This document shows, piece by piece, positions 35,701 through 61,151 of a stretch of DNA of 64,000 bases. Origin of the DNA: Arctopsyche grandis. Taxonomy: Eukaryota > Arthropoda > Insecta > Trichoptera > Hydropsychidae. A program made the position numbers and the translations under genes. The notes under the pieces were generated by a model that was not told where the DNA came from, did no database searches, and worked only from the letters and a program-made list of their open reading frames with translations. The stretch lies in contig NC_135361.1 in assembly GCF_051622035.1 (NCBI RefSeq), positions 23,987,205 through 24,051,204 on the forward strand, written 5' to 3'. Numbering within the stretch: the first letter of the stretch is position 1; every line of letters begins with the position of its first letter.

Positions 35701-36007
35701 CAAACCTGTGACAGTCGATCTGGAAGAGATTTTGCCAGGATTGAAAATCAAATCTATCAAAGAAACCACTTTGGGAGGAAATCAATGGAAGGATGAAGCT
35801 AAGCGATTGCAGTGGAAGGCTTCGAAGAATATGGATGAAAGTTTCAACGATATCTATCACAAGACCTGTCCTGAGACAAAATCCGAAGAAGTTTCAAAGA
35901 ACAAATCGACTCTGCGCGATCATATTAGTAATTTATCTAAAAATGGAAAGAAATTCGAAATTACTTTATCGCCTATGGAAATTAGGACTTTTGTTCTTGA
36001 CATTTAA
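29770..36007 (+). CDS. Lysosomal-type alpha-mannosidase M2 (GH38), intact
   Basis: Complete frame of 3084 nt, 1027 aa. Coding exons: 29770-29871, 29953-30055, 30129-30396, 30469-30674, 32069-32205, 32275-32408, 32483-32693, 32994-33072, 33144-33264, 33341-33525, 33598-33836, 34196-34338, 34411-34492, 34563-34681, 34744-34895, 34981-35105, 35184-35307, 35382-35500 and 35573-36007. Signal peptide [18 protein letters not shown]. Zinc site His53/Asp55 (PHTHDDVGW), nucleophile Asp177 ([10 protein letters not shown]), probable acid/base Asp299 (TMGGDF), zinc His419 ([10 protein letters not shown]). Spacing matches mammalian lysosomal mannosidase. Two introns of its paralogues are absent (within 30129-30396 and 33341-33525). 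The intron at 30675 uses a GC donor (GCAAGT). AATAAA at 36074-36079. Lysosomal or secreted location cannot be separated from sequence. Confidence 0.93.
31608..31809. repeat. Inverted-repeat (MITE-like) element in M2 intron 4
   Basis: ATTTTCAGTTGTAATATATT at 31608-31627 and its exact inverse at 31790-31809, with more AGTTG/CAACT pairs between and outside. Probably a small MITE; ends were not fixed. The remainder of this 1.4-kb intron is AT-rich and unremarkable. Confidence 0.5.
33980..34130 (+). repeat. Degenerate TTCCRR-type hexanucleotide array in an M2 intron
   Basis: About 150 bp of variants of GATTCC, GGTTCC, AATTCC and AGTTCC in tandem, between the exons ending 33836 and starting 34196. 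Open frames across it are serine/asparagine or proline/valine low-complexity and are not coding. Confidence 0.8.
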
Positions 36008-37767
36008 TTTTGAAGTGTTGAATATTTTCTGTTAATTTAAGTTGTAATTTTTATACCAAGATTTGAAAAATGAAATAAAAACTAAAAGAAAAAAGTAGTT
36101 TCATTTTGAATGATTTAAAAAATTTTCCTGTAATTATACATTTCTGTTGTTTCAATGGTTACGGGAAAACAATTTAATTTTACAGGTAAATAACTTAAAA
36201 TTCAAAACTATTGTAGGGAAAGGGACACTTTTAGGTAGTTTTTATTTCATAGAATATGAGCACTCGCCTTTACAGATCGCCTCAAAGCGACGAGTGCAAT
36301 ACAACTGATACAATACAATCAATATACATAAGCATTTTATACAATCCGAATTCATACAAACATCCACAGTGAAATCTATGGAGTAATTTTTGCAGCATTT
36401 TATAATCAAATTGGCTAACCTCAAGACTTTGACTAATTTGAGATTAGCAAGAGAGGTAGGAAGGAGAAGTCAATTTTACAGGAATCGTTTCAATGAAAAT
36501 CAGAAAAACTGACAAACTCTGATAAGAAACGAACGACCTGGAGTCACAAACAAAGGTCTAGCCAGTAGCGGGACTCTAGTGGGACTCGAACCCGTGACCA
36601 CTCTGCTCAAAAGCATAATATGCTAACTACTAGTTCACGCCGCTGGTTATACATATGTATTTAGTTCTTCGAAAAGAATCCAATTGATATATGTAATAAT
36701 TAAAATATTACTCATATTACATATATAAAGTGACCCATTTCTTAAAATTACCTCCACGTATTGTATTGTATTTTCATAAATATTGAATAATATTTATGGA
36801 AGAGTTGTATTATTTGTGAACACCGTAATCGTATTGATAACAATTACATACAGTTATTTTGAACCACATATTTTATGAGTTAATCTAATCAAAAACTAAT
36901 TGAACCAGAACTGACAGTATGTGGTTCAAAAATTTAAATAAAACTACAACGGGTAAGAATTCAACTGACGATTAACACAATTAATACGATTCGAGCGTGA
37001 GATTATTCCACTTATTTAAGGTTGAATATTCAAAAAGGTTGAGAATCAACGTAAGATGTGTTGTATTAAAGTCGTACTTTTCGTTCGTTCAACCAATTCC
37101 AAATCAGTTGTGTCGTGAACTTTAACAAAGAATGAACCAGTCTTGAAAGAAATTCTTTCAAGTAGTAGACACACGGTATTATTTTTTGTTATACATGAAA
37201 TACATTATATTATAGTTTTATAAAATTTTATTAGAATACATGTAATAAATATACACGTTTTTAAATTTGTTGGTATAATGATTTAATAAATTCACTACTA
37301 ATTTTAATGCGCTTCGATATAAATGTATTAATATGTAATAAAACAAATAACTCATTGTACTAAAGCTAAATTCAATGAATTCGGATAAATTGCCAAGAAA
37401 TGCATCAAGTACCATTATCCTTTGAACTTGACTGTAAAATGGGGTCAATAAATTGACCTCTGCATGATAGACACAAGTTTAAATCATTTAAGGCATTCCT
37501 TCTTTGACAATAATAAGAAGTTGTCTTATTTGACAATAATTCAAATTGCTTCGATAATTTAATGTTAAATAAAAAAAACTACTTATTAACATAAATAAGG
37601 TGTATTTTTATTAATCAGCTAACTGCCGTTACGCTAACATTTTGAATCAATTCACATTTTTTAAGCTAGGAATATTAATAATAATATCTTATATATGTAC
37701 ATATGTATATACGCATTTATGTATGTTTATTTTATTATTTACAGACTGACTTTGAGCAACAAACATC
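36008..37767. other. Intergenic region M2 to M3
   Basis: Holds the M2 polyadenylation signal, a reversed SINE (36245-36648), then AT-rich DNA. An acceptor TTTACAG at 37744 begins the exon that contains the M3 ATG, so an M3 leader exon must lie upstream. A stretch at about 37105-37175 with ATCAGTT and a GGTATT donor is a possible one, not proven. Confidence 0.45.
36245..36648 (-). mobile_element. tRNA-derived SINE, reversed copy
   Basis: Read on the minus strand it starts with a tRNA-like head (AACCAGCGGCGTGAACTAG, then the B-box-like GGGTTCGAGTCCC at about 36585). The shared body GTCACAAATCC/GTTTGTGACTCC and the GAGTTTGTCAGTTTTTCTGA segment follow. The LINE-like 3' tail is degenerate or lost. 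Confidence 0.7.
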
Positions 37768-51123
<13,356 letters not shown>

Positions 51124-51597
51124 ATCACAATACTTTTTGTTATATTTAAAAAAAATAATGATCTGAAATAAAAAAATAATATATGTATGTACTTTGCGTT
51201 TTATTTAACCTATAAAGAAATTGGAGAGTTTAATTTTCATAATTCAAATGAATTTTCTCTCTGTATATTATTAAAAATAATATTTTTACTAACCTGATAT
51301 GTTTGTATGCTACAGCAAAATAGCATTTTTGGTACTTATTGGTTGAATGGCGCAACAGAGCATCAAGTATACACGCTTACACTAACACAAACACGGCAGT
51401 TAAATGAATGGCCTCTAGGTGTCGCAAAAAGTTTTGGTAAAGTGACAATACGCAACCAATGAGTGACGTTACATCGAACGATTTATTGAATTCGGGGGCA
51501 CTTCCTTCGATAAAAACAATGAAATTTATTTATTTAGGAAAGCCAGGGTTGGTTTTCATAAAATTTGCAATTTTTGGCGTTCATTGCAGTGTAAAAT

Positions 51598-51951
51598 CCA
51601 GCAGCATGGCTCGGTTGTTGGGCGTTTGCCTAGCATCGAGAGGTCGCCGGGTTCGATCCCGTGAGTTGACCTTGATTGAAAGGAATTTATTCTGAGTATA
51701 TTATATGTAATGCTGCTGGTGAGATTTGGATATATGTGACCCGAGATCGATCGTTTCCTATCAGAGTTTGCCAATTTATCTAATTTCATTGTTAAAACGG
51801 TTCCTCTCTATCACCACTTTTTTAATACTGTAAAAATTTATGTACAAATTTAAATCCATAAATGTCGAGTTCATCGAATTATGTAATAAAAATGCTACAT
51901 TGTTTGTAATTGGCCAGGAAGGCGCATTGGGGTTTACCTGTTAGGCCTTAT
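51598..51951 (+). mobile_element. tRNA-derived SINE, forward copy
   Basis: Head CCAGCAGCATGGCTCGGTTG with B-box GGGTTCGATCCC near 51648; body CCTATCAGAGTTTGCCAATT; tail GGCCAGGAAGGCGCATTGGG ending at TTAGGCCTTA, where the palindromic element begins, so the A-rich terminus is missing. Confidence 0.8.
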
Positions 51952-51956
51952 ATGTG

Positions 51957-52352
51957 GGTCTACGTGACGAGACAGAATGTTAAATTACAGAAAACACAAA
52001 TATCGGAAGGCAAAGATCGAAAATCGAAAGATCAAAAAAAATGGTGCATGGCAAACGGTACATACTCACGTACATACTCACTTAATTTGCGCGAGCAGGA
52101 TACAACAGGAACAAGAGGAACAGGCTTTTCCTCCCGTATTAATGTGCGCGCGCAGAATACGGGAGGAAAAGGATGTTCCTCTTGTTCCTGTTGTATCCTG
52201 CTCGCGCAAATTAAGTGAGTATGTACGTGAGTACATACCGTTTGCCATGCACCATTTTTTTTGATCTTTCGACTTAAGATCTTTCGATTTTCGATCTTTG
52301 CCTTCCGATATTTGCGTTTTCTGTAATTTAACATTCTGTCTCGTCACGGAGA
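51957..52352. mobile_element. 396-bp palindromic element, core TTGTATCCTGCTCGCGCA
   Basis: Ends GGTCTACGTGACGAGACAG and its inverse CTGTCTCGTCACGGAGACC. The arms of about 190 bp are inverse copies meeting near 52150, including TGCGCGAGCAGGATACAACA and its inverse. The terminal GATCGAAAATCGAAAGATC motif is shared with 5894-6292. Overlapping frames on both strands are mirror images and not genes. Confidence 0.8.
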
Positions 52353-52686
52353 CCGCTTATATGTGTATGTATGTATATAAAATAAATAAAAACAATAATG
52401 CAGTGCTCAGTAGCACTTTTGACGAATAGATAAATTTTAAATTATTTAAAATATGGAGCTATCGGACAGAAAATGAAGCAATTTCATATATTGCAGATAA
52501 TTATTTACTCTGATTCTTGGCGAGCCTACCAAATTCATGTAACTGATGTGTATTTGTTTGTGTTAGGGTAAGTGGGTATGTACCTATACATACATCGAAT
52601 GCTCAGTTGCGCCCATATAACCAAGAAGTACCGTATTTTAAACCACTGGATTTTTTGACACTTCACGTGTCTGCGAATTAAAAATA

Positions 52687-53047
52687 TTTGGTGCCACTTT
52701 ATCTACTTTTCACATATCTACTTTAGTATGCGATCTACCTTCACGTTTTTACTTTAGTATGCAGTCTCAGTTCTCAGACAGTGAGACTGAATAATAACAA
52801 CCCTAACAACCTAATCTTAAATGAATAGGGCCAACCCTAACTTAACCTAACCTAACCTGACTCTTAAATAAATAGGTGTTGGCTGCTAAGATATTTTCTT
52901 CGCTGCTGACGGTATTTTGATAGAAATGCTTCGACAACATTATGGGGCGGCAGGAAAAATTATAATAAACTAGTCGTTGCTACGATACAAATAAAAAAAA
53001 AGTCGACTGCGATTCAAAGGCAGATCGCATACTAAAGTAGCACCAAA
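52687..53047. mobile_element. Probable MITE upstream of M4
   Basis: Left TTTGGTGCCACTTTA and right TAAAGTAGCACCAAA are near-inverse, and CTTTAGTATGCGATCT near 52722 is inverted near 53025. A short run AACCTAACCTAACCT (52844-52858), identical to the insect telomere repeat, lies inside. Confidence 0.45.
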
Positions 53048-53380
53048 CATTTATTATTTTTAAATACATATATACATACATATGTATATACAGATAAAGT
53101 ATTGAATGTTGAATATGCATATGTATGTACATATGTGTGTGTAATTGAAGATAACACACACTGGCGATTCGTAGGTAGCCGGTCAGTAAAGTTCGTAACT
53201 AATCGGTCAATGTCGTTTTTTTTTATTAAGATAATTTAAACAATTTATAACCAGTTCGTGTCTGGACCACGAATCGATGGATGTGTGGCACCATAGTAAG
53301 TTCTAATACAGTCAATGAATAGTGATTTTTGTTCAACATACAAATCATTTCAAAACGCAGACTTTAGACTCAGCACAATC

Positions 53381-56300
53381 ATGGGACCATTCACCTTCAC
53401 AATATTTGTATTATTTTTAACTACAATATTTGCCAAACCATTTGACAAATTCGAAAGTGAATCCGCGAAACCCAAAGAAAGCACCTGTGGATATACTGTA
53501 AGTTTGTACATGTTTAGCATATTTTAATATTCCACTTAATTAAATATTAATAAACTATAATAGATTATTATTATAATATTTGTACATATGTATGTAATAT
53601 GCATGTTTGGGCGATAATTATGACCTTTGTTACGAGATTTATCTATCATATTGTGATGAATCTCAACATGAAATATACATACGTAAAAATAAATAACGTT
53701 CATTCAACCGTTAATTATCATAGATATTTTTATATACATAAAAATGGTTTACAGTCTTGTCATCCAACAAAACCTGACGTTTTAAACATTCACTTAGTAC
53801 CACACACTCATGATGATGTAGGATGGCTGAAAACATTAGATCAATACTATTATGGCAGTGAGTTTCAGCAATATAAGTCCTTCGCAATTCACTTTAAACA
53901 ATCATACTACATACATACTTACTAACAATATCGTTTCAGGTCGTACATCGACCCAACGTGCAGGAGTTCAATACATTCTAGATTCGGTTATCGACGAACT
54001 CATGAAAGACCCCATTAGAAGGTTATTGATACATCTCGTTTTTATACGCACATTCGATAGACAGTAAACAATAAATATATTTTTAGATTTGTTTACGTCG
54101 AATCTGCCTTTTTCGATCTGTGGTGGTCAGAGCAGACTGACCAAAGACGACATCATGTCAAAAGATTGGTAGCTGAAGGACGATTAGAGTTTGCAGGGGG
54201 AGCATGGTCCATGAATGACGAAGCGAGTACTCACTATCAGAGTATTTTGGATCAATTTACTTGGGGATTGAGGTTCTATAACTTAACTGTGCGATTTTTT
54301 TATATTGAAGACTGGTTTTATTAATACGTTTGATTGATTAGGATGCTGAACGACACGTTTGGAGAGTGTGGAAGACCGAAAACCGGTTGGCAGATTGATC
54401 CATTCGGTCATTCGCGCGAAATGACTAATTTGTGGGCATTGTCAGGATTTGATGGTCTGCTTTTGGGTAGAATTGACTTTCAAGATAAGAAGAAACGCTT
54501 GAATAGTAAAGATGCTGAAATGATATGGCGAGGAAGTGACGATATAGGTACTCATTTACCGATTATAATTATATAAAAAAATCCGGATGTGACCAGCCCA
54601 TGACTTTATCTATGTATTTGAGGAATATAAGAAGGTCACAAAACAAGATTCGATACTTTAAACATACATACACGTTCACACACATTGGCTATTAGATCAG
54701 TTTTGATACAAATTGGGCTTACGAGCTTACTTTCGGCTTACGAATTCTGTCCAAAACCTTATCAGCTGTAAGTTAGTACATAATGAATACAAATATAAAT
54801 TTTCAGCTTGGTACGTTTAGGGGTGTGGAAGAAGTCGTGGTCACAACATTTTTTACTTTTCTAAAGAGGAAAAATCCCACTTCTGGTTTATTGAATTTAG
54901 TGATTTTTTTTATTTTCATCAAATTGATACAAGAATTATACTTGATTTTTTTCGTGAATAACACACATGTTTAAGGGGTCGAAACAAATAGTGGAAGAAA
55001 AATCGAACAAGAGTAAACTGCCACTTACGGTTGATGGATGCTTTTTGAAACCAGTCGTTTCAATTTCTTTAACATTATTTTTATTCGTGTTTCAATTCCT
55101 TTTCGAAACCACCTGTTGAAATCAACGGGCACAACACTAGTTCGGGTATAAAATTTATAATTTCTATAACAAGTAAAAATTTTCAGTCCGATTTGATCAG
55201 CGGTTTGGAAGATAATTTAATTCAAAATCTTAAAAAAAAAAAGAGGACACCTATGTATGTGCATATGTACATATGTACATATAATGTGCAATTATGAGCT
55301 ATGGACGTGCACATTCGCTCTATTGTCACGGATATTCCATTAGATCCGTCTTGTTGAAGCGTGTGGAATCTATTGTCGATTTGGGTATCACTTTTGATCC
55401 TCAGCTCACCTTTCACAACCATATCAAGAAAGTCGTTGACGTTTCCTTTCGTCGACTTGGATTTGTTTTGAGATATGCAAGATTATTCTCCAATCCTTTG
55501 TCTTCTCGCTTGCTTTTCAATTCGCTTGTGAGAAGTAAGCTAGAGTATAATGCGATTGTGTGGAATCCGCATGAAGCAAATTACTCTCTGATGATTGAGA
55601 AAGTGCAAAAAGCATTTCTTCGTTTCCTATATAGGAAAGAATATGGGTATTACCCATATCTCTACCCCACTCCTTTCCTTTTGGGCATGCTTGGGTATAA
55701 TTCCTTGAACTTCGGAGAAACTTCTCATTAATTCGTTTCGTTCTCCTGCTCTTACGTGGTAATACGTCATGCCCGTTGTTGCTGGAGCAGTTGGGACTTT
55801 ATGTCCCTAATCACTATGTGCGTGGTAGACATCATCATTTGCTGGCTGTACCTCCTGCCCGCACAGTCCTTTTTCGAATGGCTCCTATTCCAAGAGCTAT
55901 CCGACTTCTTAATGAAATCGTTGCTGCCGAGACTGAATGTGATATTTTCCACCTTAATGAGCGTAAATTGTCGGAAATTACTCTAACCCATTTATCTGGT
56001 AGTCTGCGCTCATCATTGTTTTCATGATTGATAGTGATTTATGAGTGAAATTTTGATTAACTCTCTTCCATTTGGGCCTTACATGGATGTTTTGTATTTG
56101 TAGTTGTTTCTTACATATTTATTGAAACTGGCTGTAGGTGCAAGGCATTCCTTATGCTGTATTTTATTTGATATTTTTACTTTATCTGTTATTATAAATG
56201 CTATTTTTTATGTTTATGTATGAATGTATTTATGTTTATGTTTAATTGTTATTTTGTTTTTTTTTTCTTTTTTGTGTTATATTTTTTTTGACCATTGTGG

Positions 56301-59300
56301 CGCTTTAGGAATTCCTGTTATGCCACAATGGTCTGTTTAAAATAAATAAATAAATAAATAAGGGGGGGGGAAATTTTCGGTCAACTTAAAAATTTGCGTC
56401 GTATCAATAAGAATTTCAGTAACCGATACTAAATTTCAGATTGATAGGACTGAAACTTAGTATACCTACATATCTATAGGAAAAATGTTTAAAACTCTCC
56501 AAAACACACTGGCACACATTTTTTGTAGCTCATAATAACGTGATCAGTGATCGAATCAGTCAAAATTTCGAATTCGAATTTTCACATGTTCACAAAGCTT
56601 CATCTATTGTTACTACGTATATAGATAAAGTAAAAATATTTATTCAAAATAGTCACATGTTAAATAAACTATCCTTTGTTTAGGAAAACCATCTGATCTA
56701 TTTACTGGTATATTATTCAACAACTACGCCCCACCACCAGGATTTTGCTTTGATGTATTATGCAATGATGATCCTATTATAGACAATGTAAAAAGTACAG
56801 AATACAACGTTGATAAAATGGTATGTATTGAATTTATTAAATATAATGACTTAGAACAGCGTTCATCAAACTGCGTTTCGCAGAAGTTTTTACGGATACA
56901 TGTCAGTGGCTTGCCGTGGAAATATATCTGTTTTTATCGCACGCACTTACGTGTGTGCGAGCAGGATACAAGGGACTCGGTATGACGTCACCCAATCCCC
57001 TTGTATCCTGCTCGCATTAACGTCTGTAAGTCTATGCAACAAAAACAGGAAAATTTCCACGGCACGTCATTGGTACATATGAACATACTTTTGTCATTGG
57101 TACGTATGGTCTTGGCAAAATGTTGTGAATGAACAAGACAAACTGAGATTTTTTGAGTGATTGATGTGGGTTGGATTGAAAAAATTGCATATCTTACAAA
57201 TATTTTTCTTACTAATTTAATCAACTTGTAATATTGTCATAAATTAAACTTAAATAAGAATAAAGTGTTGTGAAATATTATATAATAGTTTCTTGAACAA
57301 TGTCATCAGCTACAAGGATTTCAAAAACTACTGAAGGTTTGAATGAAAGTCTTGTGCAATTAAATAATGCATTTGAAATTTTAGGTTCAAAAATTTGTAG
57401 ATTATGCTCAAAATCAAGCGAGTGCTTACAGGACAAATAACATCATCATGACTATGGGAGAAGATTTTTTCTACCAAGATGCTTCCATGTGGTATAAGAA
57501 TTTGGACAAATTGATCAAGTAAATTTCGAAACTCTATAAAGTATACATGTATAATCTTAAATTGTACCGATTTACACGAATCTACATACGTCATCATTTT
57601 TAAGACACGTCAATGAAAAAGAGCCGAAAGTGAACGTTATGTATTCGACGCCATCTTGTTACATCAAGGCATTGTACGATTCTCAACAGAAATGGTCAAC
57701 AAAACAAGACGACTTCTTTCCGTATGCTTCTGACGAGCATTCTTATTGGACTGGTTATTACACATCAAGGCCAACGATAAAATATTACGAAAGGAAAGGC
57801 AACAACTTTTTACAGGTCCTACATTGAAATCGATAAACATTTTAATATACATATGTGTGTATGCAACATCATTGATGAGACTTTTCTTTTAGGTGTGCAA
57901 ACAATTATATGCTCTGACGAATTTGAATGAAAAGGATAAAGTTGATTTGAATATGCTCAGAAAAGCTATGGGTAGGTAGTACATATGTACATATATTAAC
58001 TGAATTTTCTATCGGTTTATTTTTAATACTATTTAAGTACCTATAAATATATTAAGATAAGTCCATTCATTTCTGTTTTCTTATTTAATATCTATTCCAT
58101 TATCTATCACACTCGTATCATTTTAATTAATCTAAATCCTCATCTTGTTTACAAATCTATACTAAAATTAGCTATTATCTGTAATTTATATCAAAATTAA
58201 TAATATATATATACACTACATCAATTTTCAGGTGTGATGCAACATCACGATGCTGTCACTGGTACTGAAAAACAACATGTAGCTCAAGATTATGCAAGAA
58301 TGCTAAATGAAGGAATACAGGACTGCTTAATCACAACTAAAGAAGCTTTAAAGTAATTATGGACACATTGAATCAATACCTTATACACACTCAATCCATT
58401 AAATGCTACAAACTCAAGCAAGCTTTTTCATCTATGTTCAAATATGCATACATACTATATTTCAGCAAATTGATGGCAGAAAATCCTGACGGAAAGGACA
58501 AAATTTCTACAAATGATCAAAGGGATAATATAAAAGTCAGCTATATACCTATGAAACTTTGTCAATTAAATATCACAGAATGTGATATAACTGAAAATTC
58601 TAAACAATTTGTGGTAATTGTTATTGTACTCAAAATCACTTAAAGAAAGTTAATAAATTGAATCAATTTTCATAAGATAATAATTTTTAGATTACAGTTT
58701 ACAATCCATTAGCGCATGTTATTACTGATTATGTCCGTCTACCTGTATCTGGAACATCATATATTGTTAAAAACAGTGAAGGTAAATTTTGATATAAATT
58801 TCAAATAAAAAAAATTACATTATTACATTGTTTGTTTACAAATATCCAGGAAATGGAATAACCATTCAAGTAATGCCGATTTCAAGTCAACTTCTTCAGC
58901 AGTTACCGTTTAGGAAATCAAATGCTACAAACGAACTAGTATTTGCTGCTGACAATATACCACCATTGGGCTACAAAGCATTTTATATTCAAGAAGACAA
59001 CTCTCATGAAAAAATATTTGTTGATAAAACAATGCCGTTTGTGAGTAATAGTCAAACAAAACCCTTGTTCAAATTTAGTGGAACTACCAAAGATGAGCCG
59101 ACTAATGATGAAGACTCAATTGGAAATGAAGTATGGTCAAATTTAATGTGTTCCTTAATGATAATTTAGCAGAAAGTGTTTATAATATTAGTTTTTTTAA
59201 AATACAGTTCATAAAAATAAATATAGACAAGAGCAGTGGTTTAATTGAAAATATAATAGTAACGGAAAATGGAAAATCAACCACCTTTCCTTTAACTCAA

Positions 59301-61151
59301 CAACTATTATACTACAGAGGAATGAATGCTGCAAGCAATGCAACATTTAACAGGTGTTTATTGATTATTCAAATATTGATTTTCACTTTGAGATTGGTTA
59401 AATTATAACTAAATTAATTTTAGACCATCCGGGGCTTACATCTTCAGACCAAACACTTCGGAAGTGGTGTCGATTGGAAAACCAGAAAATAAAATTGTTA
59501 AGGTGATAGTTACATCATCACAATCCTCTATAAATATGTCATTATATTTTAAATAATTTTTTATTTTATAGGGACCTCTAGTCGAAGAGTTACACCAACA
59601 TTTTTCAAATTGGTCATCACAGGTTATCAAGGTATACAAAGATCAAATGTATGTGGAATTTGAGTGGCTTGTAGGACCCATACCCATTGAGTGAGTACTT
59701 AATCAAATGTCTAAAAGTTTATTTGGATGGTTATTGAATTATAAAGTTAAATTTACAGGGACAAGGTCGGTAAAGAGGTCATATCACGTTTTACGACTGA
59801 TTTTAAAACTGAAAACTCATTTTATACTGATTCGAATGGTCGGCAATTGATCAAAAGAATTCTTAACAAGAGACCTACGTGGGATGTTCAATTGGATGAA
59901 CCAGTTGCAGGTGTATAATTGGATTTACATACATATTAGAAAATATATATTGATATATGTATATATAATATTATATGTTTCATATTTTAATTTAATTTTA
60001 GGGAACTATTATCCAATTACTTCTATGATTTCAATCAGAGATAATTCTTCACAAAGAGAGTTATATGTCATCACAGATAGAGCTCAAGGAGGAACGTCGT
60101 TAAAAGATGGACAAGTGGATATTATGGTAAAAACCAATATTTTTCCACTTTACAATTTTTTTATGTTTTGTAATTGGAATTTGACAAACAAACATGACAC
60201 TATTCAATCATTTTATTAGGTTCATAGAAGACTCTTATGGGATGATTATTTTGGTGTTGGAGAAGCACTGAATGAAACTGAAAATGGAGTTGGACTTGTT
60301 GCAAGGGGAACACATTATTTACTCATAAGCGATTCAAAGAAACGAGGTTCATAAAAATTTATATTTCTAATGTTCACAATTTAAAAAAATGTTCATTTTT
60401 TATATTATATTTGCCTTTTTCAGTGGAAAGTAGGCAGATTGCCTTGCAGAAACTACTACAACCAGCAGTGTTTGTTTCTTCTGCAGACAATTTAACATTT
60501 GATGCATGGAACAAAAATAGAAATGAGGTATTTATAAAATATATGTAAATATAATTTAATCCAGATAATTCTTTTGTTATTTTAACAATTATCTATGTAT
60601 AACAGTTCAGCGGCTTGCATACGGAGTTACCTGGAAATGTTCATATATTAACACTTGAGCCATGGAAGGATCATAGCATTTTATTACGGCTCGAGCACTT
60701 CTTGACAAAGACTGACGATCCCGACGACCTGTCCAAGCAAGCTATTGTGAATTTGAGAATCCTTTTTTCTGGAATAAAGATAATTTCTTACAGAGAAACA
60801 TCTCTGACTGCGAATCAGTGGATTGAAGATTTCCAGAGACTCGATTGGCAGACTGCCGACAAAATGGTTGATAACTTTAATGACGTTTATGATGGAACTT
60901 ATCAAGCAGTAAATGGCAGCACAACTGGAGATAGAGACTTTCCGGATAAGGACAAATATTCCTTCTTCAATTCTTTGTCAGATAATGCGAGAAACAAATT
61001 ACAAGACTATTTGAATTTAAGTTTTCCAGACAGTTCTTTAAATCATGTAAAAAGTACGATTAAGCGAAGTGTAGGTGATGATGATTTCTTAGTTTATCTT
61101 CAACCTATGGAAATTAAGACGTTGATAATCAAAGCTGAATTCAGCGATTAA
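53381..61151 (+). CDS. Lysosomal-type alpha-mannosidase M4 (GH38), intact
   Basis: Complete frame of 3294 nt, 1097 aa. Exons: 53381-53497, 53755-53857, 53940-54021, 54087-54272, 54342-54547, 56684-56820, 57385-57518, 57605-57815, 57893-57971, 58232-58352, 58466-58613, 58691-58781, 58850-59130, 59208-59353, 59424-59502, 59572-59690, 59759-59910, 60002-60126, 60220-60346, 60424-60527 and 60606-61151. Leader [18 protein letters not shown]. Active site: His58/Asp60 (PHTHDDVGW), nucleophile Asp182 (QIDPFGHS), Asp304 (TMGEDF), His424 ([10 protein letters not shown]). The C-terminal exon is longer than in M1-M3, with an extra acidic/Asn-rich stretch before [14 protein letters not shown]. Start choice: 53381 follows a splice acceptor at 53360; the upstream in-frame ATG at 53315 would then be intronic. 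A third possible start at 53277, through the inferred leader exon, also stays in frame. AATAAA at 61179-61184. Confidence 0.92.
54565..56640 (-). mobile_element. Reversed copy of the ACTTTATCTATGTA/ACCGGAAGT repeat, split by a LINE (M4 intron 5)
   Basis: Left half (about 54565-55258) and right half (about 56361-56640) match 3645-4910 in reverse. Examples are AATCGGACTGAAAATTTT and GGTGTCCTCTTTTTTTTT on one side and AGTATCGGTTACTGAAATT on the other. Ends ACTTTATCTATGTA (54603 on) and TATAGATAAAGT (about 56620). In this copy the ACCGGAAGT motifs are mutated (ACCAGAAGT, ACCGTAAGT). Confidence 0.65.
55259..56360 (+). mobile_element. 5'-truncated non-LTR retrotransposon (LINE) 3' end
   Basis: A frame at about 55294-55731 reads [18 protein letters not shown] ... 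[18 protein letters not shown] ... [15 protein letters not shown], the thumb region after the reverse transcriptase of Jockey/CR1-like elements. The C-terminal part continues out of frame at 55776-56027 ([20 protein letters not shown] ... [13 protein letters not shown]). It ends in AAATAAATAAATAAATAAAT near 56360. The catalytic reverse transcriptase and endonuclease are absent, so it cannot be active. Confidence 0.85.
56904..57072. mobile_element. 169-bp CAGTGGC MITE in M4 intron 6
   Basis: Ends CAGTGGCTTGCCGTGGAAA and TTTCCACGGCACGTCATTG are near-inverse; flanking 8-mers ATACATGT and GTACATAT match at 6 of 8. The inner hairpin has GCGAGCAGGATACAAG and CTTGTATCCTGCTCGC. Related to 6038-6198. 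Confidence 0.65.

Larger units (their letters stand above)
51124..53380. other. Intergenic region M3 to M4
   Basis: Contains the M3 polyadenylation signal, a SINE (51598-51951), a palindromic element (51957-52352), a probable MITE (52687-53047) and the M4 leader. The remaining sequence, 51180-51597 and 52353-52686, shows nothing recognisable. A possible M4 leader exon runs from an initiator-like TCAGTA near 53184 to a GTAAGT donor at 53296, with an acceptor CGCAG ending at 53360. Confidence 0.5.

Noticed and set aside
52032-52347. Mirror-image frames beginning MLNYRKxKYRKAKIENRK on both strands
   Set aside because: Both arms of the palindromic element at 51957-52352.
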